Positions 36,920-44,380 of a stretch of DNA of 44,380 nucleotides are shown here, one piece after another. Within the stretch, counting starts at the first letter, position 1, and each line of letters opens with the position of its first letter. Source of the DNA: Rhizobiaceae bacterium. GTDB lineage: Bacteria > Pseudomonadota > Alphaproteobacteria > Rhizobiales > Rhizobiaceae. The stretch is taken from assembly GCA_027483885.1 (NCBI GenBank), contig JAIXTO010000102.1:1-44380 (forward strand), read 5' to 3'. The position numbers and the translations under genes are program-made. The notes under the pieces were generated by a model. That model saw only the letters and a list, made by a program, of their open reading frames with translations. It was not told the origin of the DNA and did no database searches.

Positions 36920-37702
36920 TTAATCCCGCGACAGGCTTTTGTCGAGGGCGAACACGGGTTCGGCGGGCGTGCGGGTGGTCGGAACCCCTTGTCCCGCAAG
37001 CACCGGCACGAAAACCCGGCGCGAGGCGCGCGCGGCCACCGGCAGTCCCTGATAGAGCCGTTTCTGCGCTTCGAGAACCAGAACGCCGGAAAAAGCCGGC
37101 CACAGACGCCGCCCAATCCGCTCGAAACCATGGCGCAGCTTCAGCACGGCGCGGATTTTCGAGGGTGGGAAAAACAGGGCTTCGGCGCTGGCGGCCGGCG
37201 TGAAATTCGTTTCGCGCAAGAGATTTGTCAGCTGCCGGCGTGAATAGGGGCGACCGGAACCGAAGGGCGTGTGTTCCATGCGCGCCCAGACGCCGCGACG
37301 ATTTGGCACAACGATGACGAGGCGCCCGCCCGGTGCCAGCACCCGCCAGAGTTCCTTCAGCGTCTCGCGCGGATTTTCGGCAAATTCCAGCGAATGCACC
37401 ATCAGCACCCGGTCGATGGAGCTATCGGGCAGCGGCAGTTCTTCCTCGAAAACGAGGGCGGTGGAGGAAAGCTCACCCACCGGCCAGTTTACCGCCCCCT
37501 GCCCGGCCGGCATAAAGGCGAAGGTGCGCTCGGTATCGGTGCGGAAACGATCGAGGTAAGGCACCGCATAACCGAGCCCCACCAACCGCTCTTCCGGCAG
37601 CCGCGCCCACAGCGTCGAGAGCGCCATCGTAATCGAATGCTCGGCGAAATGGCCAAGCGGCGAATGGTAGAATTCTCTGAGGTCGACGATATCGGCGTGC
37701 AT
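36920..37702 (-). CDS. Class I SAM-dependent methyltransferase (YafS-like)
   Basis: A 260-residue protein. It has [10 protein letters not shown] as its degenerate glycine-rich SAM motif, then a [11 protein letters not shown] strand and a [20 protein letters not shown] segment (motif post-I), typical of methyltransferase class 11. The substrate is unknown. It is divergent from gloB, an arrangement shared with E. coli yafS-gloB. The start has AGAG spacing only; hisC follows after 36 bp. Confidence 0.85.
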   Translation of the reverse strand: MHADIVDLREFYHSPLGHFAEHSITMALSTLWARLPEERLVGLGYAVPYLDRFRTDTERTFAFMPAGQGAVNWPVGELSSTALVFEEELPLPDSSIDRVLMVHSLEFAENPRETLKELWRVLAPGGRLVIVVPNRRGVWARMEHTPFGSGRPYSRRQLTNLLRETNFTPAASAEALFFPPSKIRAVLKLRHGFERIGRRLWPAFSGVLVLEAQKRLYQGLPVAARASRRVFVPVLAGQGVPTTRTPAEPVFALDKSLSRD

Positions 37703-37725
37703 GGCGAAAAGCTATCAGAGGGTGG

Positions 37726-37754
37726 TTGGACTTCAAAGCCCGGGCCTCTACATT
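37726..37754 (+). promoter_or_regulatory. Possible promoter of gloB
   Basis: TTGGAC (37726-37731) and TACATT (37749-37754) with 17 bp between them, 35 bp before the gloB start. The match is moderate. Confidence 0.35.
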
Positions 37755-37789
37755 GTGCCGATACGGTTGATACACAATGGGCAATGATG

Positions 37790-38563
37790 ATGAAAACTCT
37801 GGCGATTGAAGTGTTTATGTGTCGCAGCGACAATTTTGGCGTGCTGCTACACGATCCGGAAAGCGGGCTTACCGCCGCAATCGATGCGCCCGAGGAAAAG
37901 CCGATCGTGGAGGCGGCCGAACGACGCGGCTGGAAGATCACCCATATCTTCACCACCCACCACCACACCGACCATGTGGAGGCAAACCTTGCACTGAAGG
38001 AACGTTACGGGCTGGAAATCATCGGCCCGGTCAATGAGGCTCTGGCCATTCCAGGCCTTGACCGCACCGTTGCCGATGGCGACGAATTCCTCTTCGGTGA
38101 GCATCCGGTGCGCGTTATCGAAACGCCCGGCCACACCGCCGGCCACATCTGCTACCATTTCCCCGAGGACAAGATCCTGTTTGCCGCCGATACGCTGTTT
38201 GCACTCGGCTGCGGGCGCCTGTTCGAGCGCACGGCCAGCGACATGTGGCATTCGATGCAGAAACTGGCGGTGCTGCCGGATGAGACGGCGATCTATTTCG
38301 GCCATGAATACACGCTGTCGAACGCCCGCTTTGCCATCAGCATCGACCCCGATAACGAAGCACTGCAACGGCGCGTGGCACAGATCGAGGCGCTGCGGGC
38401 AGAAGGTGGCTTCACCATTCCGACCATGATGGGGCTGGAGAAGGAAACCAATCCCTTCCTGCGGGTTGCCGATCCCGCCATTCGCCGCAACGTTTTGATG
38501 GAAGGCGCCAGCAACGAGGATGTGTTTGGCGAAATCCGCAAGCGGAAGGACAATTTCAAGTGA
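37790..38563 (+). CDS. gloB: Hydroxyacylglutathione hydrolase (glyoxalase II)
   Basis: A 257-residue metallo-beta-lactamase-fold enzyme that hydrolyses S-D-lactoylglutathione, the second step of methylglyoxal detoxification. The metal site motif THHHTDH is at residues 56-62; the [16 protein letters not shown] and FGHEYTLSN motifs carry the other ligands. Three ATGs in a row (37784, 37787, 37790) make the exact start uncertain; I chose the last because family members begin M-K. The stop overlaps the next gene's GTG start. Confidence 0.95.
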   Translation: MKTLAIEVFMCRSDNFGVLLHDPESGLTAAIDAPEEKPIVEAAERRGWKITHIFTTHHHTDHVEANLALKERYGLEIIGPVNEALAIPGLDRTVADGDEFLFGEHPVRVIETPGHTAGHICYHFPEDKILFAADTLFALGCGRLFERTASDMWHSMQKLAVLPDETAIYFGHEYTLSNARFAISIDPDNEALQRRVAQIEALRAEGGFTIPTMMGLEKETNPFLRVADPAIRRNVLMEGASNEDVFGEIRKRKDNFK

Positions 38564-38997
38564 ACGCGCAAGAGATCATCACAACGCTTGGCCTGCAGCC
38601 GCATCCGGAAGGCGGTTGTTACATCCAGACTTTTCGCGATGCAGACGGTCGCGATTCAGACGGTGATGCGCGCGGCCATTCCACCGCGATCTATTATCTG
38701 CTGAAGGCCGGCGAGCGTTCCCACTGGCACCGGGTAAAGGACGCGGCCGAGGTCTGGCATTTCTATGCCGGAAGCCCACTGAAGCTGCGACTGGCAAAAG
38801 AGAACGAGGCCGCGCGCGAGGTTATTCTCGGCATCGACCTTCGAAACGGCGAGCGGCCGCAGGCGGTCGTCGTCGCCAATGAATGGCAGTGCGCGGAAAG
38901 TCTCGGCGAGTTCACGCTGGTTGGATGCACGGTGGCACCCGGTTTTGAATTTTCAAAGTTCGAGATGGCACCGCCCGGCTGGGAACCCGGCAACTGA
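38560..38997 (+). CDS. Cupin domain protein (DUF985)
   Basis: A 145-residue cupin. The [12 protein letters not shown] opening, [16 protein letters not shown] and [11 protein letters not shown] segments match the DUF985/cupin_5 family. Its reaction is unknown. The start is GTG (38560-38562) overlapping the gloB stop in GTGA, so translation is probably coupled to gloB. The YddG-like gene converges on it, with only 6 bp between the two stops. Confidence 0.88.
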   Translation: MNAQEIITTLGLQPHPEGGCYIQTFRDADGRDSDGDARGHSTAIYYLLKAGERSHWHRVKDAAEVWHFYAGSPLKLRLAKENEAAREVILGIDLRNGERPQAVVVANEWQCAESLGEFTLVGCTVAPGFEFSKFEMAPPGWEPGN

Positions 38998-39003
38998 TCG
39001 CTT

Positions 39004-39894
39004 TTATTCCGCAGCGACGGCTTTGGGCGCCTTGCTGCGGAAAATCATTTCCTTTGCTGCAAGCACTGCGCCGCCGGTGATGAGCAGGCAGGCGAGCGCG
39101 ATGCGAAGGCTAGGCTCGGCAAAACCGAAGAGCGTCAGGATCAGCGTCGACAGAAGCGGCGCGGCATAACTTGCCGCGCCAAGGATCTGGATATCGCCGG
39201 TCTTCACACCGAAATCCCAGGCATAAAAGGCAGCGCCCACCGGCAACAGGCCAAGGCCAACGATTGCAAGCCACTCCGTGCTGCTCTGCGGCCACACAGT
39301 CACCTCAAGCCCGAGATGGCAGACAAGCGACAGGAGCGAGGTTGCAAGGCAAAAGCCCGTCACGACATCGGTCGAGACCGCCTCGAAGCGACGCGTCAGC
39401 AGCGAATAACCGGACCAGGTGAAGGCGCAGAGGAAGGCCGCGCCATAACCGAGAAGATAGGCGCCATCAAAGGCGATACCGGCCCGCGAGATGATAGCAA
39501 AGGTTCCACCGAGACCGCCAAGCGCCCCTGCCACATGATACCAGCGCAGCCGCTCCCCCGGCAGAAGCGCCGAACCGACCACGATGAACAGCGGCCAGAG
39601 ATAGGCAATCAGGCCGGCTTCAACGGCCGGCGCATTGCGAAGTGCTGTGAAATACAAAAAGTGATAACCGAACAGCCCGCCGATGCCGATCAGCCAGACC
39701 TTGGCCGGCTGTTTCAGCAGCGCCAGCCGCTTCGGCCGGGCGATCAGCAGAAGGACTCCCGGCAAGCTGCCGATGGCAAAGGTGATGGCTGATAACTGGA
39801 AGGGCGGCATGGTGCCGGAGGCGGCCGTCAGCAGCGCCAGCAGTGACCACATCAGGATGGCGGTAAAGCCGATCAGCGTGCCCTTGACCTTCAT
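39004..39894 (-). CDS. EamA/DMT-family transporter, YddG-like aromatic amino acid exporter
   Basis: A 296-residue permease of about ten membrane helices in two EamA repeats (about residues 1-140 and 150-290). Segments GYHFLYFTALRNAPAVEAGLIAYLWP and GGTFAIISR resemble YddG, which exports aromatic amino acids and methyl viologen in enterics. The substrate here is inferred by family resemblance only. It is convergent with the cupin gene, with 6 bp between stops. Confidence 0.85.
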   Translation of the reverse strand: MKVKGTLIGFTAILMWSLLALLTAASGTMPPFQLSAITFAIGSLPGVLLLIARPKRLALLKQPAKVWLIGIGGLFGYHFLYFTALRNAPAVEAGLIAYLWPLFIVVGSALLPGERLRWYHVAGALGGLGGTFAIISRAGIAFDGAYLLGYGAAFLCAFTWSGYSLLTRRFEAVSTDVVTGFCLATSLLSLVCHLGLEVTVWPQSSTEWLAIVGLGLLPVGAAFYAWDFGVKTGDIQILGAASYAAPLLSTLILTLFGFAEPSLRIALACLLITGGAVLAAKEMIFRSKAPKAVAAE

Positions 39895-39938
39895 GATCCG
39901 CCCCCTTGGTGTTCAACCGGGGCCACAGCAATTGCCGA

Positions 39939-40712
39939 TCAGCCGCCGTATTTCACTGCCGTCACATAGACATCGCCCACCCGCGTCGGAATGCGGGCGT
40001 AAACAGGAGCATATACATTGACGTTTGCCGCCTTGGCAAACCACACTTCCATGCGCGCCGATTTCAAGAACTCGATATCGCTGCGCCCCTGCCGAAAGCC
40101 GGATTTCGGCACGTATCGCACCTCGCAGACGACGGCCTCCCCCTTGAAGCCATCGGTGGAGAAGGGCTTGGTGCCCTTGTTCGACAAAACGAGATCCATG
40201 CGCGATTCCCCGTCATAGATCGGCAGCCGGCTGGGGCAGACCTGGGCACCCTCTGGAAAGATCAGGCCCGATAGCGGATCGAGCACGGAGCGCAGGTCGC
40301 CGTCGCTGACGGGCACCCAGCTTGGCGGCCGTGGCTTCGGCTCCGGCTTGATTGTGGTGGAGACGACGTTTCCATTGCGATAGCTGATGTCGTAGCGACG
40401 GGTCTTCTTGTCCTGCGTGTAGACGAGCGAATAGCTGTTGGCCTGGAGCGTCTTGCCGCGGATCGCGCCGTTGACATTGGTATCGGCCGAGATGCGGCTG
40501 AACAGGCTGACGATGCCCGATGACTGGAACGACCCGGTGATCTTGTAATCGTTGCTGCCGAATTCACTGGCGAAAGAGGCACGCGCAATCGGCAGCACGC
40601 CGAGGGAAATATTATATTCGCTCAGGTGGCGGATGCCAGCCGGCACCGCAGGCGTGGCCGAGAACCCGATAAGAGCGGCAAACAGGACGACGGGACGGCT
40701 CCGGCGGAGCAT
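39939..40712 (-). CDS. DUF3108 domain-containing exported protein
   Basis: A 257-residue protein with a signal peptide (about residues 1-24, ending in PAVPAG). A beta-rich mature domain follows, with ITGSFQSSGIVSLFSRISADTNVNG, DISYRNGNV and SRLPIYDGESRMDL segments, matching DUF3108, a periplasmic beta-barrel-like family of unknown function. The ATG at 40712 follows AGGGGA. It is divergent from rpmB. Confidence 0.87.
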   Translation of the reverse strand: MLRRSRPVVLFAALIGFSATPAVPAGIRHLSEYNISLGVLPIARASFASEFGSNDYKITGSFQSSGIVSLFSRISADTNVNGAIRGKTLQANSYSLVYTQDKKTRRYDISYRNGNVVSTTIKPEPKPRPPSWVPVSDGDLRSVLDPLSGLIFPEGAQVCPSRLPIYDGESRMDLVLSNKGTKPFSTDGFKGEAVVCEVRYVPKSGFRQGRSDIEFLKSARMEVWFAKAANVNVYAPVYARIPTRVGDVYVTAVKYGG

Positions 40713-40828
40713 GGATTTCCCCTGGGATTGGAGTGGAGACCAATGGTTATAGACTGCGCACTGTGGCAACAAAATAGCAAGATCCCCAGACAGATCCGCG
40801 GAATCTCTTGAGAGCGGCGATGTTTGGC

Positions 40829-40857
40829 TTGACGCGCGCGGTCCCACTGACTATAGA
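40829..40857 (+). promoter_or_regulatory. Sigma70-type promoter of rpmB
   Basis: TTGACG (40829-40834) and TATAGA (40852-40857), 17 bp apart, close to the rhizobial CTTGAC / CTATAT consensus. Transcription would start near 40864, leaving a leader of about 85 nt. Confidence 0.8.
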
Positions 40858-40948
40858 ACCGCAACTTTCCAATCATGACCAGTTGGATCGGCAGGCGGGC
40901 CTTTGCCCAAAGCCCCGTTCAATTGCTAAGAAGAACAAAGGTGTACAC

Positions 40949-41251
40949 ATGTCCCGTATGTGCGAATTGACCGGCAAGGGCGTCCAGTCGGGCAACAATG
41001 TCAGCCACGCAAACAACAAGACGAAGCGTCGGTTCCTTCCGAACCTGTGCCACGTCACGCTGATCTCCGATTCGCTCGGCCAGCGTTACCGTCTGCGCGT
41101 TTCGGCGCACGCCCTGCGCTCCGTAGAACATCGCGGCGGCCTCGATGCCTTCCTTCTGAAGGCCAGCGAGAGCGACCTGTCGATGCGCGCCCGCCTGCTG
41201 CGCCGCCAGATTGCCAAGAAGACCGCTGAAGCCGCAGCAACTGCTGCCTAA
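40949..41251 (+). CDS. rpmB: 50S ribosomal protein L28
   Basis: A 100-residue L28, bound to 23S rRNA. The start [11 protein letters not shown] and the [18 protein letters not shown] segment are typical of the family. The C-terminus has an alanine-rich extension common in alphaproteobacteria. The ATG at 40949 follows AAAGGTG, about 7 nt away. It is monocistronic in layout, with its own promoter and an intrinsic terminator. Confidence 0.97.
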   Translation: MSRMCELTGKGVQSGNNVSHANNKTKRRFLPNLCHVTLISDSLGQRYRLRVSAHALRSVEHRGGLDAFLLKASESDLSMRARLLRRQIAKKTAEAAATAA

Positions 41252-41280
41252 GCTCTTCTAGCCCATCATAGATTTCAGTG

Positions 41281-41316
41281 AAGGCTTGACGGTTTTGCCG
41301 TTCGAGCCTTTTCTGT
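41281..41316 (+). terminator. Terminator of rpmB
   Basis: AAGGCT (41281-41286) pairs with AGCCTT (41305-41310), extended inward by GACGG/CCGT-T-C with one bulge, loop TTTTG, followed by TTTTCT. It lies 30 nt after the rpmB stop and ends 20 nt upstream of the yhhQ leader structure. Confidence 0.65.
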
Positions 41317-41335
41317 TGGCTTCCGTTTCCTCTTG

Positions 41336-41366
41336 CTGGTGGCATCACCCAGGGTAAAAAAATGCT
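41336..41366 (+). promoter_or_regulatory. Candidate preQ1-I riboswitch in the yhhQ leader
   Basis: An H-type pseudoknot can be drawn. P1 pairs CUGG (41336-41339) with CCAG (41349-41352). The loop GCAU (41342-41345) is complementary to AUGC (41362-41365), which contains the yhhQ start codon, and G41341 can pair with U41366. The A-rich tract GGUAAAAAA joins the two. The order of elements, the U after P1, the CACCC segment and the A-rich tail correspond to class I preQ1 riboswitches. Ligand binding would hide the start codon. The gene downstream transports a queuosine precursor, the expected target. Confidence 0.55.
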
Positions 41367-41997
41367 CATTTTGCGCACGACTATCCTCTACGTGGCTCTC
41401 ATGACGCTGGTCGTCGTGGCGTCCAATTTTCTCGTCCAGTTTCCGGTTCTGGGCTCGGTTGCCGGCATCCAGCTGAGCGATCTGCTCACCTGGGGCGCCT
41501 TCATCTATCCGGCAGCCTTTCTGGTGACCGATCTCACCAACCGCCAGTTCGGGCCAAAAATCGCCCGCCGCGTCGTGTTTGTCGGTTTCCTCGTCGGCGT
41601 GACCATTTCCCTATATACCTCGATGCCACGCATCGCGATGGCGTCGGGCACCGCCTATCTCGTCGGCCAGCTCGTCGATATCTCGGTGTTCAACACGCTT
41701 CGCCGGCAGAGCTGGTGGCGTGCGCCGCTCGCCGGCTCGCTGTTCGGTTCGGCGCTCGATACGGTGATCTTCTTCTCACTGTCCTTTGCACCGGCCTTTG
41801 CCTTCCTCGGCGCCAACGATGATTTCGCCATCGGCGCCGCTCCGATCCTTGGCGTGTTTGCCTCGGAAGCGCCGCGCTGGATTTCCTGGGCCATCGGCGA
41901 TTTTGTCGTGAAGATCATCGTCGGCCTCGTCATGCTGCTGCCCTATGGCGCGCTGATGAGCGTAGTGAAGCCGATGCCGCCGGCAAAGGCTGCCTGA
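41362..41997 (+). CDS. yhhQ: Queuosine precursor transporter (YhhQ/QPTR family)
   Basis: A 211-residue membrane protein with about six helices. The family core segments FIYPAAFLVTDLTNRQFGP, GSLFGSALDTVIFF and WISWAIGDFVVKI are present. The family (COG1738) imports 7-cyano-7-deazaguanine or 7-aminomethyl-7-deazaguanine, precursors of queuosine in tRNA. It follows an A-rich leader with AGGG 7 nt before the ATG; the leader folds into a preQ1-like pseudoknot. gluQRS, which modifies queuosine further, is in this window. Confidence 0.93.
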   Translation: MLILRTTILYVALMTLVVVASNFLVQFPVLGSVAGIQLSDLLTWGAFIYPAAFLVTDLTNRQFGPKIARRVVFVGFLVGVTISLYTSMPRIAMASGTAYLVGQLVDISVFNTLRRQSWWRAPLAGSLFGSALDTVIFFSLSFAPAFAFLGANDDFAIGAAPILGVFASEAPRWISWAIGDFVVKIIVGLVMLLPYGALMSVVKPMPPAKAA

Positions 41998-42015
41998 CGG
42001 GCCTGAAGAGCTGGG

Positions 42016-42579
42016 TCAGCCGTTCAGGCGGCTGCCCTTGACGACCGGATTATCCAGAACCTCTTCCACCAGATCCTCGACGGGACGGGCAGAATCAAGC
42101 CGCAACACCGGTGCGGACTGGGTCAAAAGCCACGCCTCATGCGCGGAAAGGCTACGCTGCTCCGGCCCCGCCGTGTCATAGCTTGCGGCCCAGTCGAGAA
42201 ATTTTCGGCTTGCCTCGGCCATATCACCGCCGGGCAGGATACGCGTGCCATAGCGCTCCCTTTCCCGGTTGAGGATGCGCTCCATGCGCAAGGCCGGATC
42301 GATTGTCAGAAAAACGATGAGGTCGTAGAGCGGTTCGAGCGGCGTTCCCCATTTGAGCGCAGAACCGGTCAGCACCCACCCTTGCGGGCACCGCGACATT
42401 TCCGCCTGCACAAGGTCCAGCCTTTCGGACACGGGCCGCAGCGTGGTATAGGGTGGATCGGTCGGTATCCAGAAAAAGTCGTCGGTATCGAGGTGGCGGA
42501 TGGCCAATCGTTCCCCCAGATGACGCCCCAGTGTCGTCGTGCCGGAACCGGATGCGCCCATGACATGAACCCGCAGCAT
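42016..42579 (-). CDS. P-loop adenylate kinase-like ATPase with non-canonical Walker A
   Basis: A 187-residue protein of the adenylate-kinase/shikimate-kinase superfamily: P-loop at residues 8-16, DTDDFFW after the first helix, and an IDPALRMERILNRERERYG lid-like region. The P-loop reads GASGSGTTT, with Thr in place of the invariant Lys of GxxxxGK[ST]. I recall a family of small kinases with exactly this GSGTTT loop, but its substrate is unknown. It is convergent with yhhQ (18 bp) and lies downstream of the phytase-like gene. Confidence 0.82.
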   Translation of the reverse strand: MLRVHVMGASGSGTTTLGRHLGERLAIRHLDTDDFFWIPTDPPYTTLRPVSERLDLVQAEMSRCPQGWVLTGSALKWGTPLEPLYDLIVFLTIDPALRMERILNRERERYGTRILPGGDMAEASRKFLDWAASYDTAGPEQRSLSAHEAWLLTQSAPVLRLDSARPVEDLVEEVLDNPVVKGSRLNG

Positions 42580-42601
42580 CGTGCCCCTCCATCCGTGCGC
42601 G

Positions 42602-43624
42602 TTACTCGACCAGCCTGAACTCCAGCATCAGGTTGCGCTGGAGGATCGAGTGATTGTCATCCGATACAAGGATGACATGGGCATGACCATCGGCCCCGGT
42701 CGTCACATCAATGCCTTCCATATTGTCGATCTCAAAGCCCATGTCCGCCTCGATGAGGACAGGCCCATCAACCAGCGCGCCGGGCTTCAGGTTGTTGCTG
42801 GCAATCCTGCGAATGCGCATGCCGACCCCGCCAAGGATACTGAAGCGGCGCTCCAGCAGCAAGAGATCGCCATTGGGCAGGAAGGCGCCATCGGTCACGT
42901 CGAAAGGATCGTTGCGCACCACCTTGAACTGGCCCTTCAACGGGCCCTCCAGAATGGCGGCATAAAGGTTGCCGTCTGCATCTACGCTCTGTTCGGCAAT
43001 GGTGATGACCGCCCCTTTGAGGGCGCTGCCGGCCGGTGCGACAAGCACGGTTTCAAGGCTGCCATTGCTGCGCAATTCCCGCTTGGGGATCAGAATATCA
43101 AGGCAGCGCACAGGCTTTGCCTGCTCGAAGCCCGGATCGGGATAGACATCCACCCGGTGGCGGCGCTCGAAGCTGACGATGGCCTGTCCCTGCCGCAGGG
43201 CAAGCCCCTCGGCGTCGATGTCCCCCTTCAGGCGCGGCTCCTGCCCATGGGCATCACGCATCGGGGTGATCTTTACATCGGCAAGTCCAGACAGGCGGCC
43301 TGTTGCATCGCGCTGAAGACGTCCCGTCATCCAGTGGCCGGTATCACCCACGCCAACGAAATGCTCACCATCGGCGCGCAGCCGAAAACTGGATAGGGCG
43401 CCGAACAAAGGCTCGCTCGAGGTCAGTTGAAGACCACCGACAAATTCGAAAGCGCCAAACCGTGTCTGATCGGAGCCCGGCTTGAAGCCTGCGATGGTTT
43501 TTGCCACCACAGGCACCGCCAGACTTTCGGAGATGACGCTCGGTGCAGCGCCTTGAGCCGGGACAAGACAGAGAGCAAGCGTTGCACAAAGGCAAAGAGC
43601 ACGAACCGCGCGGCGCAGCGACAT
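42602..43624 (-). CDS. Exported esterase-like phytase family protein
   Basis: About 340 residues with a signal peptide (residues 1-26, ending AQGAAP). The mature part is a six-bladed-propeller-type fold with repeated D-G-N-L, D-A-E-G-L, NLYAAIL and MEGIDV segments characteristic of the esterase-like phytase family (PF13449). The real substrate is uncertain. The ATG at 43624 begins 7 bp after the cobT stop, so translation is probably coupled to cobT; no clear ribosome binding site is visible. Confidence 0.85.
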   Translation of the reverse strand: MSLRRAVRALCLCATLALCLVPAQGAAPSVISESLAVPVVAKTIAGFKPGSDQTRFGAFEFVGGLQLTSSEPLFGALSSFRLRADGEHFVGVGDTGHWMTGRLQRDATGRLSGLADVKITPMRDAHGQEPRLKGDIDAEGLALRQGQAIVSFERRHRVDVYPDPGFEQAKPVRCLDILIPKRELRSNGSLETVLVAPAGSALKGAVITIAEQSVDADGNLYAAILEGPLKGQFKVVRNDPFDVTDGAFLPNGDLLLLERRFSILGGVGMRIRRIASNNLKPGALVDGPVLIEADMGFEIDNMEGIDVTTGADGHAHVILVSDDNHSILQRNLMLEFRLVE

Positions 43625-43631
43625 GGGAGAC

Positions 43632-44380
43632 TTAGCGCGCGCGCCGCGCGCGACCCGCACCTGCGCCGCCGGCTGCCTTCTCGTCAAACAGCGAAGCCAG
43701 CTGTTCCGTCATGGCACCTGCCAGTTCGTCCGCATCGACGATGGTCACGGCGCGGCGATAATAACGCGTCACATCGTGGCCGATGCCGATGGCCAGAAGC
43801 TCGATCGGCGAGCGGTTCTCGATCTGGTCGATCACGGCGCGCAGATGGCGCTCCAGATAATTGCCGGGGTTTACCGAAAGCGTCGAATCATCGACCGGCG
43901 CACCGTCGGAGATCATCATCATGATCTTGCGCTGTTCGGGGCGGGCTATCAGGCGGTTATGCGCCCACATCAGCGCTTCGCCGTCGATGTTTTCCTTGAG
44001 CAAGCCCTCCCGCATCATCAGGCCGAGATTGCGGCGCGAACGGCGCCAGGGCGCATCGGCGGACTTGTAGACGATATGGCGCAGGTCGTTGAGGCGGCCG
44101 GGCGTCGGCGGCTTGCCGCCGGCCAGCCACTGTTCGCGGCTCTGGCCCCCCTTCCACGCCTTGGTGGTGAAGCCGAGGATTTCCACCTTCACGCCGCAGC
44201 GTTCCAGCGTGCGGGCGAGAATATCGGCGCAGGTGGCGGCAACAGTGATCGGCCGGCCGCGCATCGAGCCGGAATTGTCGATGACCAGCGTCACGACCGT
44301 ATCGCGGAACTTGGTGTCCTTCTCCTTCTTGAAGGAGAGCGGCTGCATCGGATCGATGATCAAACGGGTGAGACGCGCCG
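43632..44380 (-). CDS. cobT: Cobaltochelatase subunit CobT, C-terminal part (cut by the window end)
   Basis: At least 249 residues of CobT are visible, open at the right edge of the window; the N-terminus lies beyond 44380. The C-terminal von Willebrand A-like domain carries the metal-ion-dependent adhesion motif D-N-S-G-S-M, and W-R-R-S-R-R-N-L-G and SDGAPVDDS segments of CobT. CobT, with CobN and CobS, inserts cobalt into hydrogenobyrinic acid a,c-diamide in aerobic cobalamin synthesis. The C-terminal tail is Ala/Gly/Arg-rich. It precedes the phytase-like gene. Confidence 0.95.
   Translation of the reverse strand, partial: ARLTRLIIDPMQPLSFKKEKDTKFRDTVVTLVIDNSGSMRGRPITVAATCADILARTLERCGVKVEILGFTTKAWKGGQSREQWLAGGKPPTPGRLNDLRHIVYKSADAPWRRSRRNLGLMMREGLLKENIDGEALMWAHNRLIARPEQRKIMMMISDGAPVDDSTLSVNPGNYLERHLRAVIDQIENRSPIELLAIGIGHDVTRYYRRAVTIVDADELAGAMTEQLASLFDEKAAGGAGAGRARRAR

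Noticed and set aside
41992..42030. GCCTGA...TCAGGC pairing across the stops of yhhQ and the kinase gene
   Set aside because: Pairing is imperfect over a 25-nt loop with no T tract; likely chance.
1..44380. CRISPR arrays, insertion sequences, prophage genes, toxin-antitoxin or defence islands
   Set aside because: No repeat-spacer pattern, transposase, integrase or phage structural gene is readable; the lone HNH protein has no linked defence partner and is a core gene.

Overview
The window is core chromosomal DNA from a Rhizobiaceae alphaproteobacterium (Agrobacterium/Rhizobium/Allorhizobium type). The placement rests on high GC, protein sequences that read as rhizobial orthologues (CpdR, FtsE, CobT, the low-complexity TIGR02302 membrane protein, DUF2125 and DUF3108 proteins), an ArgJ-type arginine pathway, an aerobic CobT-type cobaltochelatase and rhizobial promoter spacing. 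I see no insertion sequence, prophage, integrase, CRISPR array or rRNA. Genes are densely packed on both strands and no gap exceeds about 300 bases.

Layout. 1-6.5 kb: a minus-strand cluster (PpiC foldase, argJ, GNAT acetyltransferase, mutT), divergent from secA with a strong sigma70-type promoter. 6.6-9.8 kb: a polysaccharide flippase overlapping a CelD-like acetyltransferase, then a small conserved protein. 9.9-13.9 kb: tRNA-Leu(CAA), a DsbB-like protein, an HNH protein, an AlkA-type glycosylase divergent from gluQRS, and a YihY/BrkB membrane protein overlapping gluQRS tail to tail. 13.9-21.2 kb: an SDR enzyme, a twin-transmembrane HIG1-like protein, a PduO-type cobalamin adenosyltransferase, etfBA, a chemoreceptor ending in a CheR/CheB-tether pentapeptide, and 3-hydroxybutyryl-CoA dehydrogenase. 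The ETF and the dehydrogenase fit a shared fatty-acid/PHB oxidation role.

21.2-28 kb: a TlpA-like thioredoxin divergent from argH, then lptM-lysA and the large TIGR02302 protein. 27.8-31.6 kb: the CtrA-pathway response regulator cpdR, hpt, a membrane protein divergent from ftsEX, and ftsEX. Both cpdR and ftsE have an upstream TTAACCAT octamer, the CtrA half-site. 31.6-38.6 kb: a YdcF protein, plsC, a ChaC-like cyclotransferase, a DUF2125 protein, tyrC-hisC (aromatic amino acid type), and a methyltransferase divergent from gloB. 38.5-44.4 kb: a cupin, an EamA/YddG exporter, a DUF3108 protein divergent from rpmB, the queuosine-precursor transporter yhhQ, a P-loop kinase, a phytase-like esterase, and the C-terminal part of cobT, which is cut by the window end.

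The most interesting non-coding signal is just upstream of yhhQ (about 41336-41366). It is a compact H-type pseudoknot whose loop is complementary to the start codon and which has the organisation of a class I preQ1 riboswitch. Other signals worth checking are a terminator-like hairpin 25 nt before argJ, a 9-bp inverted repeat upstream of etfBA, a structured palindrome at the left edge, and a nested palindrome between the chemoreceptor and hbd.
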